In this document: positions 36,213-44,886 of the stretch, piece after piece
Layout: every line of letters starts with the position of its first letter
Position numbering within the stretch: position 1 is the stretch's first letter
Origin: Microbacterium testaceum StLB037
GTDB lineage: Bacteria; Actinomycetota; Actinomycetes; Actinomycetales; Microbacteriaceae
Direction: 5' to 3'
Length of the DNA stretch: 64,000 bases
NCBI RefSeq assembly: GCF_900104345.1
Contig: NZ_FNJN01000007.1
Coordinates: 62,001 to 126,000, forward strand
Program-made: the position numbers and the translations under genes
Notes under the pieces: model-generated
What the model saw: only the letters and a program-made list of their open reading frames with translations
The model's database searches: none
What the model was told of the DNA's origin: nothing

Positions 36213-36977
36213 ATGTGCACGGTCGTGATCGACGTTCCCGCGAGTCCCGGTGAGCCCGTGCGGGTGCTCGCCGTCCGCGATGAGGACCGCGACCGCCCCT
36301 GGCGGGGCATCGGTGCCTGGTGGCCCGAGCGCGACGGCGTCCTGGGCGTGCGCGATGACCGCGCCGGAGGAGCGTGGCTGGCCCTCGACCCAGCCGCTCA
36401 CCGGCTCGCGGTTCTGCTCAATCGCCAAGACCTGTCCGATCGTCCGGACGACGGCCTCGTCAGCCGGGGCGGTGTTCCCCTCGATGCGGTGGGGGCCGGC
36501 ATCCCGGATCGTCCCTCCACGCGGGGGTTCAACCTTGTCGAGGTGGATGCCGCGGGTGCGCACCTCGTGGAGTGGGACGGCGTGGTCTCGCGTCGCACCG
36601 CACTCGCCCCGGGCACGCACATGGTCGCCCACCACGCGGTCGACGACCCGGGAACCCCGCGCATCGCGCGGTGGCTCGAGGCGTTCCGCGCGGCCGGCCC
36701 GGCGGCCGGCTCGGACTGGTGGATGCCGTGGCTCGGCGTGATCGAGAAGGCGACGCGCGAGCCCGAGTCGTCGATCCTGCGGCGGGATGCCCACGACGGG
36801 CTCGTCCTCGAGTCGCTCCTGGTCTGTGCGGTGAGCATCGGGCCCGACGGCGTGGACGTGCGCGAAGCGACCCTCGCCGAGCCGGGGCGATGGGACGACG
36901 GTCTGGTCGCGGCGCTGCGGGAGCGCACGCCGCTGACGGGCGCCGACCGAACCGCCCGGGTCGAAGCGCCGCAGTAG
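36213..36977 (+). CDS. NRDE (TANGO2-like) protein
   Basis: A 254-residue NRDE-family protein: MCTVVIDV gives the invariant Cys2, LAVRDEDRDRPW is the NRDE-equivalent motif (here VRDE), and LNRQDLSDRP, RGFNLVEVD follow the family. Members are Ntn-hydrolase-like, and the eukaryotic homologue TANGO2 is linked to lipid/haem handling; the bacterial role is open. ATG 36213 is 7 nt after TAGCGT (36200-36205), with no ribosome site. The stop TAG begins the -10 of tRNA-Arg. Confidence 0.82.
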   Translation: MCTVVIDVPASPGEPVRVLAVRDEDRDRPWRGIGAWWPERDGVLGVRDDRAGGAWLALDPAAHRLAVLLNRQDLSDRPDDGLVSRGGVPLDAVGAGIPDRPSTRGFNLVEVDAAGAHLVEWDGVVSRRTALAPGTHMVAHHAVDDPGTPRIARWLEAFRAAGPAAGSDWWMPWLGVIEKATREPESSILRRDAHDGLVLESLLVCAVSIGPDGVDVREATLAEPGRWDDGLVAALRERTPLTGADRTARVEAPQ

Positions 36978-36980
36978 GCT
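36975..36980 (+). promoter_or_regulatory. -10 box of tRNA-Arg
   Basis: TAGGCT, 12 nt before the tRNA. Its first three bases are the TAG stop of the NRDE gene. Confidence 0.5.
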
Positions 36981-36991
36981 GGGACGATCCC

Positions 36992-37064
36992 GCCTCCGTA
37001 GCTCAGGGGATAGAGCGCCGCACTCCTAACGCGGGCGTCGCAGGTTCGAATCCTGTCGGGGGCA
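36992..37064 (+). tRNA. tRNA-Arg (anticodon CCT)
   Basis: A 73-nt cloverleaf: acceptor GCCTCCG/CGGGGGC with one T-G pair, D stem GCTC/GAGC, anticodon stem CCGCA/CGCGG with an A-C mismatch next to the loop, loop CTCCTAA, anticodon CCT (reads AGG), T loop TTCGAAT. CCA is not encoded. Confidence 0.95.
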
Positions 37065-37180
37065 CTCCATCGCGATGACTTCGTCGCGCCTCCTTCTGCG
37101 CTCGGCGCGACGCGCCCCGCGCGCGACGTCGCTCCGGCAGCGTCCGACGTGCCGTGATTCCGACGACGTCCGTCTCGGCG

Positions 37181-37210
37181 TTGCCTCCCCGCGTACCGCC
37201 GTGGCATGAT
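37181..37210 (+). promoter_or_regulatory. Promoter of paaJ-F-H-Z-I-K unit
   Basis: -35 TTGCCT (37181-37186), 18-nt spacer, -10 CATGAT (37205-37210). The operator overlaps the -10 and start point. Confidence 0.5.
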
Positions 37211-37233
37211 TACTGAACGATCGGTCGGAAAAC
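37208..37233. promoter_or_regulatory. PaaR-type TetR operator, copy 1
   Basis: Palindrome centred on CGATCG with TTACTGAACGATCGGTC identical to the operator before paaA; the outer right arm is less symmetric here. Lies 54 nt before paaJ. Confidence 0.75.
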
Positions 37234-37286
37234 CTCGCAGGCGAGGTGGACGGGCCCCGCCAGAGTCGGCGGGGGAGAGGAAGACG

Positions 37287-38477
37287 ATGGCGGACGCGTT
37301 TCTCATCGGCGGTGCGCGCACCCCGGTCGGGCGGTACGGCGGGGCGCTGGCATCCGTTCGTCCCGACGATCTCGCGGCCCTCGTCGTGGCCGAGGCGGTG
37401 GCCCGCGCGGGCGTCCCCGGCGAGGCGATCGACGAGGTGATCCTCGGTGCTGCGAACCAGGCGGGGGAGGACAACCGCAACGTCGCCCGCATGGCCGTGC
37501 TGCTCGCGGGGCTGCCCGACAGCATCCCCGGTCTGACCGTCAACCGCCTCTGCGCCTCGGGAATGACCGCGATCGCGCTCGCCGCGCAGGCCGTGCGCGC
37601 GGGGGACGCCGACCTCGTCGTGGCCGGCGGCGTCGAGTCGATGACCCGCGCGCCCTGGGTGCAGGCGAAGCCCGAGAAGGCCTGGGCGAAGCCCGGGGCG
37701 GCATTCGACACCTCGATCGGCTGGCGCTTCACCAATCCACGCCTCGCCGCGCGCGAGAAGGCCACGTTCTCGATGCCCGAGACGGCCGAAGAGGTCGCGC
37801 GCCTCGACGGGATCTCGCGGGCGGATGCCGATGCCTTCGCCCTGCGCAGCCACGAGCGCGCGATCGCGGCCCAGGATGCTGGTCGCTTCGCGAGCGAGAT
37901 CGTCGCCGTCGACACCGGCCGGGGCATCGTCGACAGCGACGAGGGACCGCGCCGCGACACCTCGCTCGACGTGCTCGCGAAGCTCAAGCCGGTCGTGAGG
38001 GACGGCGAGGTCGTCACCGCGGGCAACTCCAGCTCGCTCAACGACGGGGCCTCGGCCCTCGTCGTCGCGAGCGCCGAGGCCGTCGAGCGTTACGGACTCC
38101 GGCCGCGCGCGAGGATCGTGGCGCACGCCTCCGCGGCTCTCGCCCCCGAGATCATGGGCCTCGGCCCCGTGCCCGCAACCGAGAAAGCCCTCGCGAAGGC
38201 CGGGCTCTCGGCATCCGACCTCGGCGCCGTCGAACTCAACGAGGCCTTCGCCTCGCAGTCGCTCGCGTGCGTGCGGCGCCTCGGGCTCGACCCCGAGATC
38301 GTCAACGCCGACGGCGGGGCGATCGCGCTGGGGCATCCGCTGGGCTCGAGCGGCTCGCGGCTCATCGTGACGCTGCTCGGCCGGCTCGAGCGCGAGGGCG
38401 CGCGGTACGGCCTCGCGACGATGTGCGTCGGCGTCGGCCAGGGCACGGCGATGATCGTGGAGCGGGTCGATGGCTGA
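37287..38477 (+). CDS. paaJ: 3-oxoadipyl-CoA / acyl-CoA thiolase (PaaJ)
   Basis: A 396-residue thiolase. Acyl-enzyme Cys89 is in NRLCASGM; NEAFASQSLA, GHPLGSSGSR and CVGVGQGTA carry the catalytic His and second Cys. In this operon it should cleave 3-oxoadipyl-CoA to acetyl-CoA and succinyl-CoA and the preceding 3-oxo-5,6-dehydrosuberyl-CoA. ATG 37287 has GGAGAGG 5-11 nt upstream. First gene of the unit, overlapping paaF by 8 nt. Confidence 0.9.
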   Translation: MADAFLIGGARTPVGRYGGALASVRPDDLAALVVAEAVARAGVPGEAIDEVILGAANQAGEDNRNVARMAVLLAGLPDSIPGLTVNRLCASGMTAIALAAQAVRAGDADLVVAGGVESMTRAPWVQAKPEKAWAKPGAAFDTSIGWRFTNPRLAAREKATFSMPETAEEVARLDGISRADADAFALRSHERAIAAQDAGRFASEIVAVDTGRGIVDSDEGPRRDTSLDVLAKLKPVVRDGEVVTAGNSSSLNDGASALVVASAEAVERYGLRPRARIVAHASAALAPEIMGLGPVPATEKALAKAGLSASDLGAVELNEAFASQSLACVRRLGLDPEIVNADGGAIALGHPLGSSGSRLIVTLLGRLEREGARYGLATMCVGVGQGTAMIVERVDG

Positions 38478-39207
38478 AACCATCCGCATCGACGCCACCG
38501 CCGACCGCGTCGTCGCCACCCTCGACCGCCCCGAGGTGCGCAACGCGATCGATCAGGCCATGGTCGACGAACTGCACGTCCTGTGCGCCGAGCTCGAGGC
38601 GAACCCGCGCACCCTCATCCTCACCGGCGCGGGCGGTGTCTTCGCCGCGGGAGCCGACATCTCCCAGCTGCGCGAGCGCACGGGAGACGACGCGCGACGC
38701 GGCATCAACGCGACGGTGTTCGATCGCATCCGGCACCTCCCGATGCCCGTGATCGCCGCGGTCGACGGCTTCGCCCTCGGCGGGGGAGCCGAACTCGCGT
38801 ACGCGGCCGACATCCGCCTCGGCACCCCCCGCGTGCGCTTCGGCAATCCCGAGCCGGGCCTGGGCATCATCGCCGCCGCGGGTGCGTCATGGCGTCTGCC
38901 CGAGATCGTCGGCCACGCCCGCGCGAGCGAGCTGCTGCTCACCGCGCGCGTGATCGACGCCGACGAGGCCCTCGCCTGGGGGCTGCTGTCGAGCGTGCAC
39001 GAGCCCGACGACCTGCTCGCCGCCGCGCACGCGATCGCCGACCGCATCGCCGCGAACTCGGCGCGCGCGACGATCCTCACCAAGCGCGCGCTGCTCGCGC
39101 CTCGCGCCGAGCACCCCGCGATCGACGGTGAGCTGCAGGCCGAGCTTTTCGACAGCGCCGACAAGCGCGCCCGCATGACCGCGTTCCTCGAGAGGAAGAA
39201 GAAGTGA
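38470..39207 (+). CDS. paaF: Enoyl-CoA hydratase (PaaF)
   Basis: A 245-residue crotonase. The oxyanion-hole segments AGADISQLRE and FALGGGAELAYAADIRL and the catalytic Glu in RFGNPEPGLGI are intact, fitting a true hydratase acting on 2,3-dehydroadipyl-CoA. Overlaps paaJ by 8 nt and paaH by 4 nt. Confidence 0.85.
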   Translation: MAETIRIDATADRVVATLDRPEVRNAIDQAMVDELHVLCAELEANPRTLILTGAGGVFAAGADISQLRERTGDDARRGINATVFDRIRHLPMPVIAAVDGFALGGGAELAYAADIRLGTPRVRFGNPEPGLGIIAAAGASWRLPEIVGHARASELLLTARVIDADEALAWGLLSSVHEPDDLLAAAHAIADRIAANSARATILTKRALLAPRAEHPAIDGELQAELFDSADKRARMTAFLERKKK

Positions 39208-40130
39208 CCCTTCCCGAGACCACGTCTCGCACCCGCGCCGCCGCCACGGACGCGACCGACACAGCCGCCGCTCCCGCCGGAGCCACGGCATCCGTCCCCG
39301 CCGTCGTCGGCGTGCTCGGCGGAGGCCGCATGGGTGCGGGGATCGCGCACGCGTTCCTGCTCGCCGGCTCCCGCGTGCACGTCGTCGAGCGCGACGAGGC
39401 CGCCGCTGCCCAGGCACGGGAGCGCGTCGAGACCGCCCTGGCCCGCTCGGCCGAGCGCGGAACGCAGATTCCGGATGCCGACACCCTCACCACCGGAGTC
39501 GACGCGGACGCATTCGCCGAGGCGGGCCTCGTGATCGAGGCCGTGCCCGAGGATCGCGACCTCAAGCGCGACGCCCTCGCGCGGATCGAGGGGGCTGTGC
39601 AGGACGACGCGGTCGTGGCATCCAACACCTCCTCCATCTCGATCGACGCGCTCGCCGCCTCGCTCGCCCGGCCCGACAGATTTCTCGGGCTGCACTTCTT
39701 CAACCCCGTGCCCGCCTCGGCCCTCGTCGAGGTGGTGACCGGCGAGCGCACCGCCGCCGCGGTCGTCACGCGGGCGACGCACTGGGTCGAGGCGATCGGC
39801 AAGGCCGCGGTCGTCGTGCGCGATGCGCCGGGCTTCGCGTCAAGCCGGCTGGGGGTCGCGCTCGGGCTCGAGGCGATCCGCATGCTCGAGGAGGGTGTCG
39901 CCACCGCGCACGACATCGACACGGCGATGGAGCTGGGCTACCGGCATCCGATGGGACCCCTGCGCACCACCGACATCGTCGGGCTCGACGTGCGCCTCGG
40001 CATCGCCGAAGAACTCGAGCGCGCTTTCGGCGCGCGTTTCACCCCGCCCGCTTTGCTGCGCGACCTCGTCGCCGAGGGGCACCTGGGCCGCAAGACCGGC
40101 CGCGGATTCTACGAATGGAGCGCCTCATGA
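39204..40130 (+). CDS. paaH: 3-hydroxyacyl-CoA dehydrogenase (PaaH)
   Basis: A 308-residue NAD-dependent dehydrogenase (3-hydroxyadipyl-CoA to 3-oxoadipyl-CoA). An Ala/Thr-rich 30-residue N-terminal extension precedes the NAD loop GVLGGGRMGAGIAHAF; catalytic His is in GLHFFNPVP with Glu in LVEVVTGE; the C-terminal domain has MELGYRHPMGPLRTTDIVGLD. The GTG start overlaps paaF (GTGA). Confidence 0.9.
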   Translation: MTLPETTSRTRAAATDATDTAAAPAGATASVPAVVGVLGGGRMGAGIAHAFLLAGSRVHVVERDEAAAAQARERVETALARSAERGTQIPDADTLTTGVDADAFAEAGLVIEAVPEDRDLKRDALARIEGAVQDDAVVASNTSSISIDALAASLARPDRFLGLHFFNPVPASALVEVVTGERTAAAVVTRATHWVEAIGKAAVVVRDAPGFASSRLGVALGLEAIRMLEEGVATAHDIDTAMELGYRHPMGPLRTTDIVGLDVRLGIAEELERAFGARFTPPALLRDLVAEGHLGRKTGRGFYEWSAS

Positions 40131-42184
40131 CCTTCCTCCCCAGCTACGTGAACGGCGCCTGGTGGGCACCCGAAAGCGACTCCGACGCGGCGATCGTGCG
40201 TGACGCCTCGACGGGGGAGGAGATCGTTCGCATCAGCACGCGCGGACTCGATCTCGCGGGCGCGGTCGCCTACGCGCGCACCACCGGCCAGAAGAGCCTC
40301 GGTGCCCTCACCTTCCACCAGCGCGCGATGGTGCTGAAGAACCTCGCGATCGCGCTGAACGAGCGTCGCGAAGAGCTCTACGCCCTCTCGGCGCGCTCCG
40401 GCTCGACCCGCCGCGACTCGCTCAGCGACATCGATGGCGGCATCGGCGTGTTGTTCACCTTCTCGTCGAAGGCGCGGCGCGAGCTGCCCGCCGGAAAGGT
40501 CGTGCTCGACGGACCGATCGAGCCCCTGTCGAAGGACGGCTCGTTCCTCGGCCGGCACGTCTACACGCGCCTGCCGGGCGTCGCGGTGCAGATCAACGCC
40601 TTCAACTTCCCGATGTGGGGCGCGCTCGAGAAGTTCGCTCCGGCCTTCCTCGCCGGGCTCCCCACGATCGTCAAGCCCGCAACCCCGACGGCCTATGTCG
40701 CCGAGGCGTGGGTGCGCATGGTCGTCGAGACCGGCCTGCTGCCCGAGGGCTCGCTGCAGCTGGTGAGCGGAAGCGTCCCGGGCCTGTTCGACCTGCTCGA
40801 CCTCGGCGACACCGTCGGGTTCACCGGCAGTGCCTCGACCGCCGAGCGCCTGCGCGCCCAGGCGAAGCCCGGCGTGCGGTTCATGAGCGAGACCGACTCG
40901 ATCAACGCCTCGATCCTCGGCCCCGACGCCACCCCCGGCACCCCCGAGTTCGACGCCTACGTCAAGCAACTGCTGGTCGAACTCACGACCAAGGCGGGTC
41001 AGAAGTGCACGGCGATCCGCCGCGCGATCGTGCCGACGGGCATGACGGATGCCGTGGCCCAGGCGCTGCGCGACAAGATCGCCGAGCGCGTGGTCCTCGG
41101 CGACCCACGCGCCGAGGGCGTGACGATGGGGCCGGTCGTCTCCCTCGAGCAGCGCGACGAGGTGCTACGCCAGGTGCGCGCCCTCACCGATGCGGGTGGG
41201 CGCTTCGTGGTGGGATCCGCGGAGACGCCCGAGGGTGCTCCTACCGATGGCGCGTTCCTGCAGCCGATGCTGCTCGCCTTCGCGGATGCCGCGACCCCGG
41301 CCGTCAACGACATCGAGGCGTTCGGACCGGTCGCGAGCATCGTCGAGTACGCCGACGTCGCCGAGGCCGCGACCATCGTGGGCCGCGGCGGGGGATCGCT
41401 GGTCACCAGCGTCGCCACCCACGACCCCGACATCGCGACCGAGCTGCTCACCCGCATGGGCGCGATGAACGGCCGCGTGCTCTTCCTCGACCGTGACGAC
41501 GCCCGCACCTCGACCGGACACGGTGCCCCCGTGCCGCACCTCGTGCACGGCGGACCCGGCCGCGCCGGCGGCGGTGAGGAGCTCGGCGGCATCCGCTCAG
41601 TGCTCCACTCCATGCAGCGCACCGCGATCCAGGGCTCGCCCCGAATGCTCACCGCGTTGACCGGGGTGTGGCATCCGGGAGCCGAGACCGACTCCGCCGG
41701 GACGCATCCGTTCCGCAAGCCCCTCTTGGACCTCCGAATCGGGGATGCCGTGGAATCGGCCGAACGCGAGGTCACCCTCGACGACATCGAGGTGTTCGCG
41801 AGATTCACCGGCGACAGGTTCTACGCGCACATGGACGAGGAGTCGGCGGCGGCGAACCCCTTCTTCCCGGGCCGCGTCGCGCACGGATACCTGCTCGTGT
41901 CGTGGGCGGCCGGCCTCTTCGTCGACCCCGCGCCCGGCCCGGTGCTGGCGAACTCGGGGCTCGAGAACCTGCGCTTCGTCACTCCCGTCTCACCCGGCGA
42001 CCGGATCCGCGTCGCCCTGACGGCGAAGCAGATCACCCCGCGCGAGACCGACGCCTACGGCGAGGTGCGGTGGGATGCCGTGATCCGCAACCAGAACGAC
42101 GAGATCGTCGCGCAGTACGACGTGCTCACGCTCGTGGCCAAGACGTGGGCGCCCGCTCCTCGGTCGGAGGGGGTGCTCGCATGA
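40127..42184 (+). CDS. paaZ: PaaZ ring-opening bifunctional protein
   Basis: A 685-residue fusion: an aldehyde dehydrogenase domain (nucleophile Cys294 in AGQKCTAIRR; residues 1-500) and a C-terminal MaoC-type (R)-hydratase domain (FTGDRFYAHMDEESA with the catalytic Asp/His). It hydrolyses oxepin-CoA and oxidises the resulting aldehyde, opening the ring. ATG 40127 overlaps the paaH stop (ATGA); an alternative start 12 nt upstream would add four residues. Confidence 0.95.
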   Translation: MTFLPSYVNGAWWAPESDSDAAIVRDASTGEEIVRISTRGLDLAGAVAYARTTGQKSLGALTFHQRAMVLKNLAIALNERREELYALSARSGSTRRDSLSDIDGGIGVLFTFSSKARRELPAGKVVLDGPIEPLSKDGSFLGRHVYTRLPGVAVQINAFNFPMWGALEKFAPAFLAGLPTIVKPATPTAYVAEAWVRMVVETGLLPEGSLQLVSGSVPGLFDLLDLGDTVGFTGSASTAERLRAQAKPGVRFMSETDSINASILGPDATPGTPEFDAYVKQLLVELTTKAGQKCTAIRRAIVPTGMTDAVAQALRDKIAERVVLGDPRAEGVTMGPVVSLEQRDEVLRQVRALTDAGGRFVVGSAETPEGAPTDGAFLQPMLLAFADAATPAVNDIEAFGPVASIVEYADVAEAATIVGRGGGSLVTSVATHDPDIATELLTRMGAMNGRVLFLDRDDARTSTGHGAPVPHLVHGGPGRAGGGEELGGIRSVLHSMQRTAIQGSPRMLTALTGVWHPGAETDSAGTHPFRKPLLDLRIGDAVESAEREVTLDDIEVFARFTGDRFYAHMDEESAAANPFFPGRVAHGYLLVSWAAGLFVDPAPGPVLANSGLENLRFVTPVSPGDRIRVALTAKQITPRETDAYGEVRWDAVIRNQNDEIVAQYDVLTLVAKTWAPAPRSEGVLA

Positions 42185-42669
42185 GCCTGCGGCCGATGAT
42201 GCGCAACGACAACGCCTCGCGCATGCTCGGCATGGTCGTCGAGCACGACGCGCCGGGGGAGTCCCGCGTGTCGATGACCGTGCGCGACGACATGCTCAAC
42301 GGCTTCGCCATCACCCACGGCGGGCTCGTGTTCACCCTCGCCGACACGGCCTTCGCGATCGCGTGCAACGAAGACGCGCGGGTCACGGTCGCCGGGGGCG
42401 CCGACATCACGTTCTTGAAGTCGACGACGGCGGGGCAGACGCTCACCGCGACGGCCGCCCGTCGCGCGCGGAGCGGGCGGATGGGCCTGTACGACATCCG
42501 CGTGACCGATGAGACGGGCGACCTCGTCGCCGAGGTGCGCGGCCGCAGCATCACGACCGACCGGCGGCCGCCGGAGGCTGAGCCCGTCGAAGCCGCCAGC
42601 CGCCGCGCACCCCACGACCCCGCCCCCGAGCGCGACGAGGCGCTCACGACCACGGAGGTGTCCCGATGA
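42181..42669 (+). CDS. paaI: PaaI hotdog thioesterase with long tail
   Basis: A 162-residue thioesterase that removes stalled aryl-CoA intermediates. The hotdog domain (1-122) has GFAITHGGLVFTLADTAFA with the catalytic Asp. The last 40 residues are a Pro/Glu/Ala-rich tail not found in typical PaaI (about 120-140 aa); the tail contains the repeat-derived peptide EAEPVEA. Overlaps paaZ and paaK by 4 nt each. Confidence 0.9.
   Translation: MSLRPMMRNDNASRMLGMVVEHDAPGESRVSMTVRDDMLNGFAITHGGLVFTLADTAFAIACNEDARVTVAGGADITFLKSTTAGQTLTATAARRARSGRMGLYDIRVTDETGDLVAEVRGRSITTDRRPPEAEPVEAASRRAPHDPAPERDEALTTTEVSR
42576..42594 (+). repeat. 19-bp dispersed repeat, copy in paaI
   Basis: GGCTGAGCCCGTCGAAGCC, identical to 46195-46213 in paaC and read in the same frame. 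Both copies lie in non-conserved tails. Confidence 0.85.
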
Positions 42670-43976
42670 CCCTGACCGCCGCATCGCGCCCCGACTTCCT
42701 GGCATCCGTCGATCCGACCGCGATCCCGCTCGAGAGCCTGCGCGCGCTGCAGCTCGAACGGCTGCAGTGGACCGTCCGCCACGCCTACGACAACGTCGCG
42801 CTCTACCGACGCAAATTCGACGAGGCCGGCGTTCACCCCGACGACATCCGCAGCCTCGACGACATCCGCCTGCTGCCCTTCACGACCAAGGCCGATCTGC
42901 GCGAGACCTACCCCTTCGGCATGTTCGCGGTGCCGATGGCCGACGTCCGCCGCATCCACGCGTCGTCGGGTACGACCGGGCGCCCCACCGTCGTCGGCTA
43001 CACCGCGGGCGACCTCGACCGGTGGGCCGATCTCGTCGCGCGGTCGCTGAGTGCTGCCGGCATCCGCGCCGGGGATCGCGTGCACAACGCCTACGGCTAC
43101 GGCCTGTTCACCGGCGGTCTCGGAGCCCACGCGGGGATCGAGCGCCTCGACGCGACCGTCATCCCCATGTCGGGTGGGCAGACCGCGCGGCAGGCGCAGC
43201 TCATCCAGGACTTCGAGCCGGATGCCATTCTCTGCACGCCCAGCTACCTCCTGACGATCGCCGACGCGCTCGAGTCCGCCGGCGTCGACCCGCGGTCGAC
43301 CTCGCTGAGGGTCGCGGTGCTCGGTGCCGAGCCGTGGACCAACGAGATGCGCCACGAGATCGAGCGTCGCCTCGACCTCGTCGCGGTCGACATCTACGGC
43401 CTGAGCGAGGTGATGGGTCCGGGCGTGGCATCCGAGAGTGCCCTGACGAAGGACGGTCCGCACATCTGGGAAGACCACTTCCTCCCCGAGACGATCGACG
43501 GCGACAGCGGAGAGCCCGTCGGCGACGGCGAGCTCGGCGAGCTGGTGTTCACCTCGCTCACGAAGGAGGCGTTCCCGGTCATCCGCTACCGCACTCGCGA
43601 CCTCACCCGGCTGCAGCCCGGCTCGGCGTTCCCGGCGATGCGGCGCATCGAGAAGATCACCGGCCGCAACGACGACATGATCATCCTGCGCGGGGTGAAC
43701 CTCTTCCCCACGCAGATCGAGGAGATTGTGCTGGGCATCGAGAAGCTCACCCCGCACTTCGTGCTCGAGCTGCGTCGAGAAGGACGAATGGATGCCATGA
43801 CCGTGCGCATCGAGCGGCATCCGGCCCTCGACCGCGAGGTGTGCGAGGCCGCGGGCGTCGTGCTGCAGCAGCGCATCAAGGTGCTGATCGGCACGACCGT
43901 CGACGTGCGCGTCGAGGAGCCCGGCGTGCTGCCGCGCAGCGAGGGCAAGTACAAGCGCGTGTACGACCTGCGCTGA
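42666..43976 (+). CDS. paaK: Phenylacetate-CoA ligase PaaK
   Basis: A 436-residue AMP-forming ligase that starts the pathway. The P-loop HASSGTTGRPTVVGYT, the adenylate motif VDIYGLSEVMGPG, YRTRDLT and the C-terminal GRNDDMIILRGVNLFPTQIE are all present. Overlaps paaI by 4 nt; last gene of the first paa unit. Confidence 0.96.
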   Translation: MTLTAASRPDFLASVDPTAIPLESLRALQLERLQWTVRHAYDNVALYRRKFDEAGVHPDDIRSLDDIRLLPFTTKADLRETYPFGMFAVPMADVRRIHASSGTTGRPTVVGYTAGDLDRWADLVARSLSAAGIRAGDRVHNAYGYGLFTGGLGAHAGIERLDATVIPMSGGQTARQAQLIQDFEPDAILCTPSYLLTIADALESAGVDPRSTSLRVAVLGAEPWTNEMRHEIERRLDLVAVDIYGLSEVMGPGVASESALTKDGPHIWEDHFLPETIDGDSGEPVGDGELGELVFTSLTKEAFPVIRYRTRDLTRLQPGSAFPAMRRIEKITGRNDDMIILRGVNLFPTQIEEIVLGIEKLTPHFVLELRREGRMDAMTVRIERHPALDREVCEAAGVVLQQRIKVLIGTTVDVRVEEPGVLPRSEGKYKRVYDLR

Positions 43977-44015
43977 CGTCCCGGCGATCGAGAGCGGCCG
44001 CCCCGCCCGCGCGCT

Positions 44016-44075
44016 GAGGACGCACCGCTTCGTCGAGGACGCACTCGTTCGGTGGCCATCTGGTGCGTCTTCGAC
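44016..44075. repeat. Inverted repeat between convergent genes
   Basis: GTCGAGGACGCAC (44032-44044) faces GTGCGTCTTCGAC (44063-44075), one mismatch; an extra GAGGACGCAC copy is at 44016-44025. It may act as the paaK terminator or be a REP-like element. Confidence 0.65.
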
Positions 44076-44118
44076 AAACGCGTGCGGTCTCGCCGACGCG
44101 GCGCGGCCGCGGGGCGTC

Positions 44119-44781
44119 TCAGGCCTCCGGGCGGGCGAGCGTGGTGTCGTCGAGTCCGTCGATGAGATCGCGGAGGCTGTCGAACACGCGAACGGCTCCG
44201 GCGTCCCGAAGCTCTTCCGGAGAGAAGCCACCCGTGCGCACGGCGATCGTGGAGATGCCGGCCTTCCGAGCGGCGATCGCGTCCCAGGGGGAGTCCCCGA
44301 TCATGATGCCGCGCGAACCCGGCACGCGATCGAGTGCCGTCTGAACGAGGTCGGGCGCGGGCTTGCTCGCCTCGACGTCGTCGGAGGTGGTCCAGGCGTC
44401 GGCGAGTTCGCGAGCTTCGACGAGGTCGAGGAAGTGCTCGACATGATCGCCTTTGCCGGAGCTGGCGAGGACGATCTGGAACCCACGCCTCTTCACCTCC
44501 GCGAGAAGGTCGTGCGCTCCCTCGAAGGGTTTCACCTCGTCGATGAGGGGGTCGAACTCCTCGGTCCACGCCGTCCGCAAGGCCTCGCCGTGCTTGCGCT
44601 CGACGTCGTCGCTGGTGAGGGACGCGACGAGCTGATCCCCGCCCATGCCGATGGCGCGGTGGATCCGCCAGATCGGCAGCACGATGTCGTGCCGCAGGAA
44701 CGAGCGGTACCACGCGAGGGCGTGCTGGTAGTTGGTGTCGACGAGGGTGCCGTCGACGTCGAAGATCGCGGTGTCTGCCAT
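44119..44781 (-). CDS. HAD-superfamily phosphatase
   Basis: A 220-residue HAD hydrolase (phosphoglycolate phosphatase/beta-PGM-like). Motif I FDVDGTLVDTN, motif II VLASSGKG, motif III Lys in EASKPAPD and motif IV GDSPWDA are complete, with an alpha-helical cap. Substrate unknown. It is the only opposing gene within the paa region and separates the two units. ATG 44781 gives the standard N-terminus. Confidence 0.88.
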   Translation of the reverse strand: MADTAIFDVDGTLVDTNYQHALAWYRSFLRHDIVLPIWRIHRAIGMGGDQLVASLTSDDVERKHGEALRTAWTEEFDPLIDEVKPFEGAHDLLAEVKRRGFQIVLASSGKGDHVEHFLDLVEARELADAWTTSDDVEASKPAPDLVQTALDRVPGSRGIMIGDSPWDAIAARKAGISTIAVRTGGFSPEELRDAGAVRVFDSLRDLIDGLDDTTLARPEA

Positions 44782-44822
44782 GTCCTCCACGACACACGTC
44801 CGGCGGCGCAGGTGCACGCCCG

Positions 44823-44851
44823 TTGCAGTCCCTCGCGCCCTCCGCTACAGT
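44823..44851 (+). promoter_or_regulatory. paaA promoter
   Basis: -35 TTGCAG (44823-44828), 17-nt spacer, -10 TACAGT (44846-44851), directly followed by the operator. Confidence 0.7.
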
Positions 44852-44876
44852 TTTACTGAACGATCGGTCTGTAAAA
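44851..44876. promoter_or_regulatory. PaaR-type TetR operator, copy 2
   Basis: A 26-bp palindrome centred on CGATCG, 11 of 13 base pairs symmetric (arms TTTTAC...GTAAAA). It covers the predicted start point and runs into the paaA ribosome site, ideal for repression relieved by phenylacetyl-CoA. Confidence 0.85.
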
Positions 44877-44886
44877 GGAGTCGACG

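Noticed and set aside
43977-44886. A PaaR regulator gene between the two paa units
   Set aside because: The only gene there is a HAD phosphatase with all four HAD motifs and no HTH.
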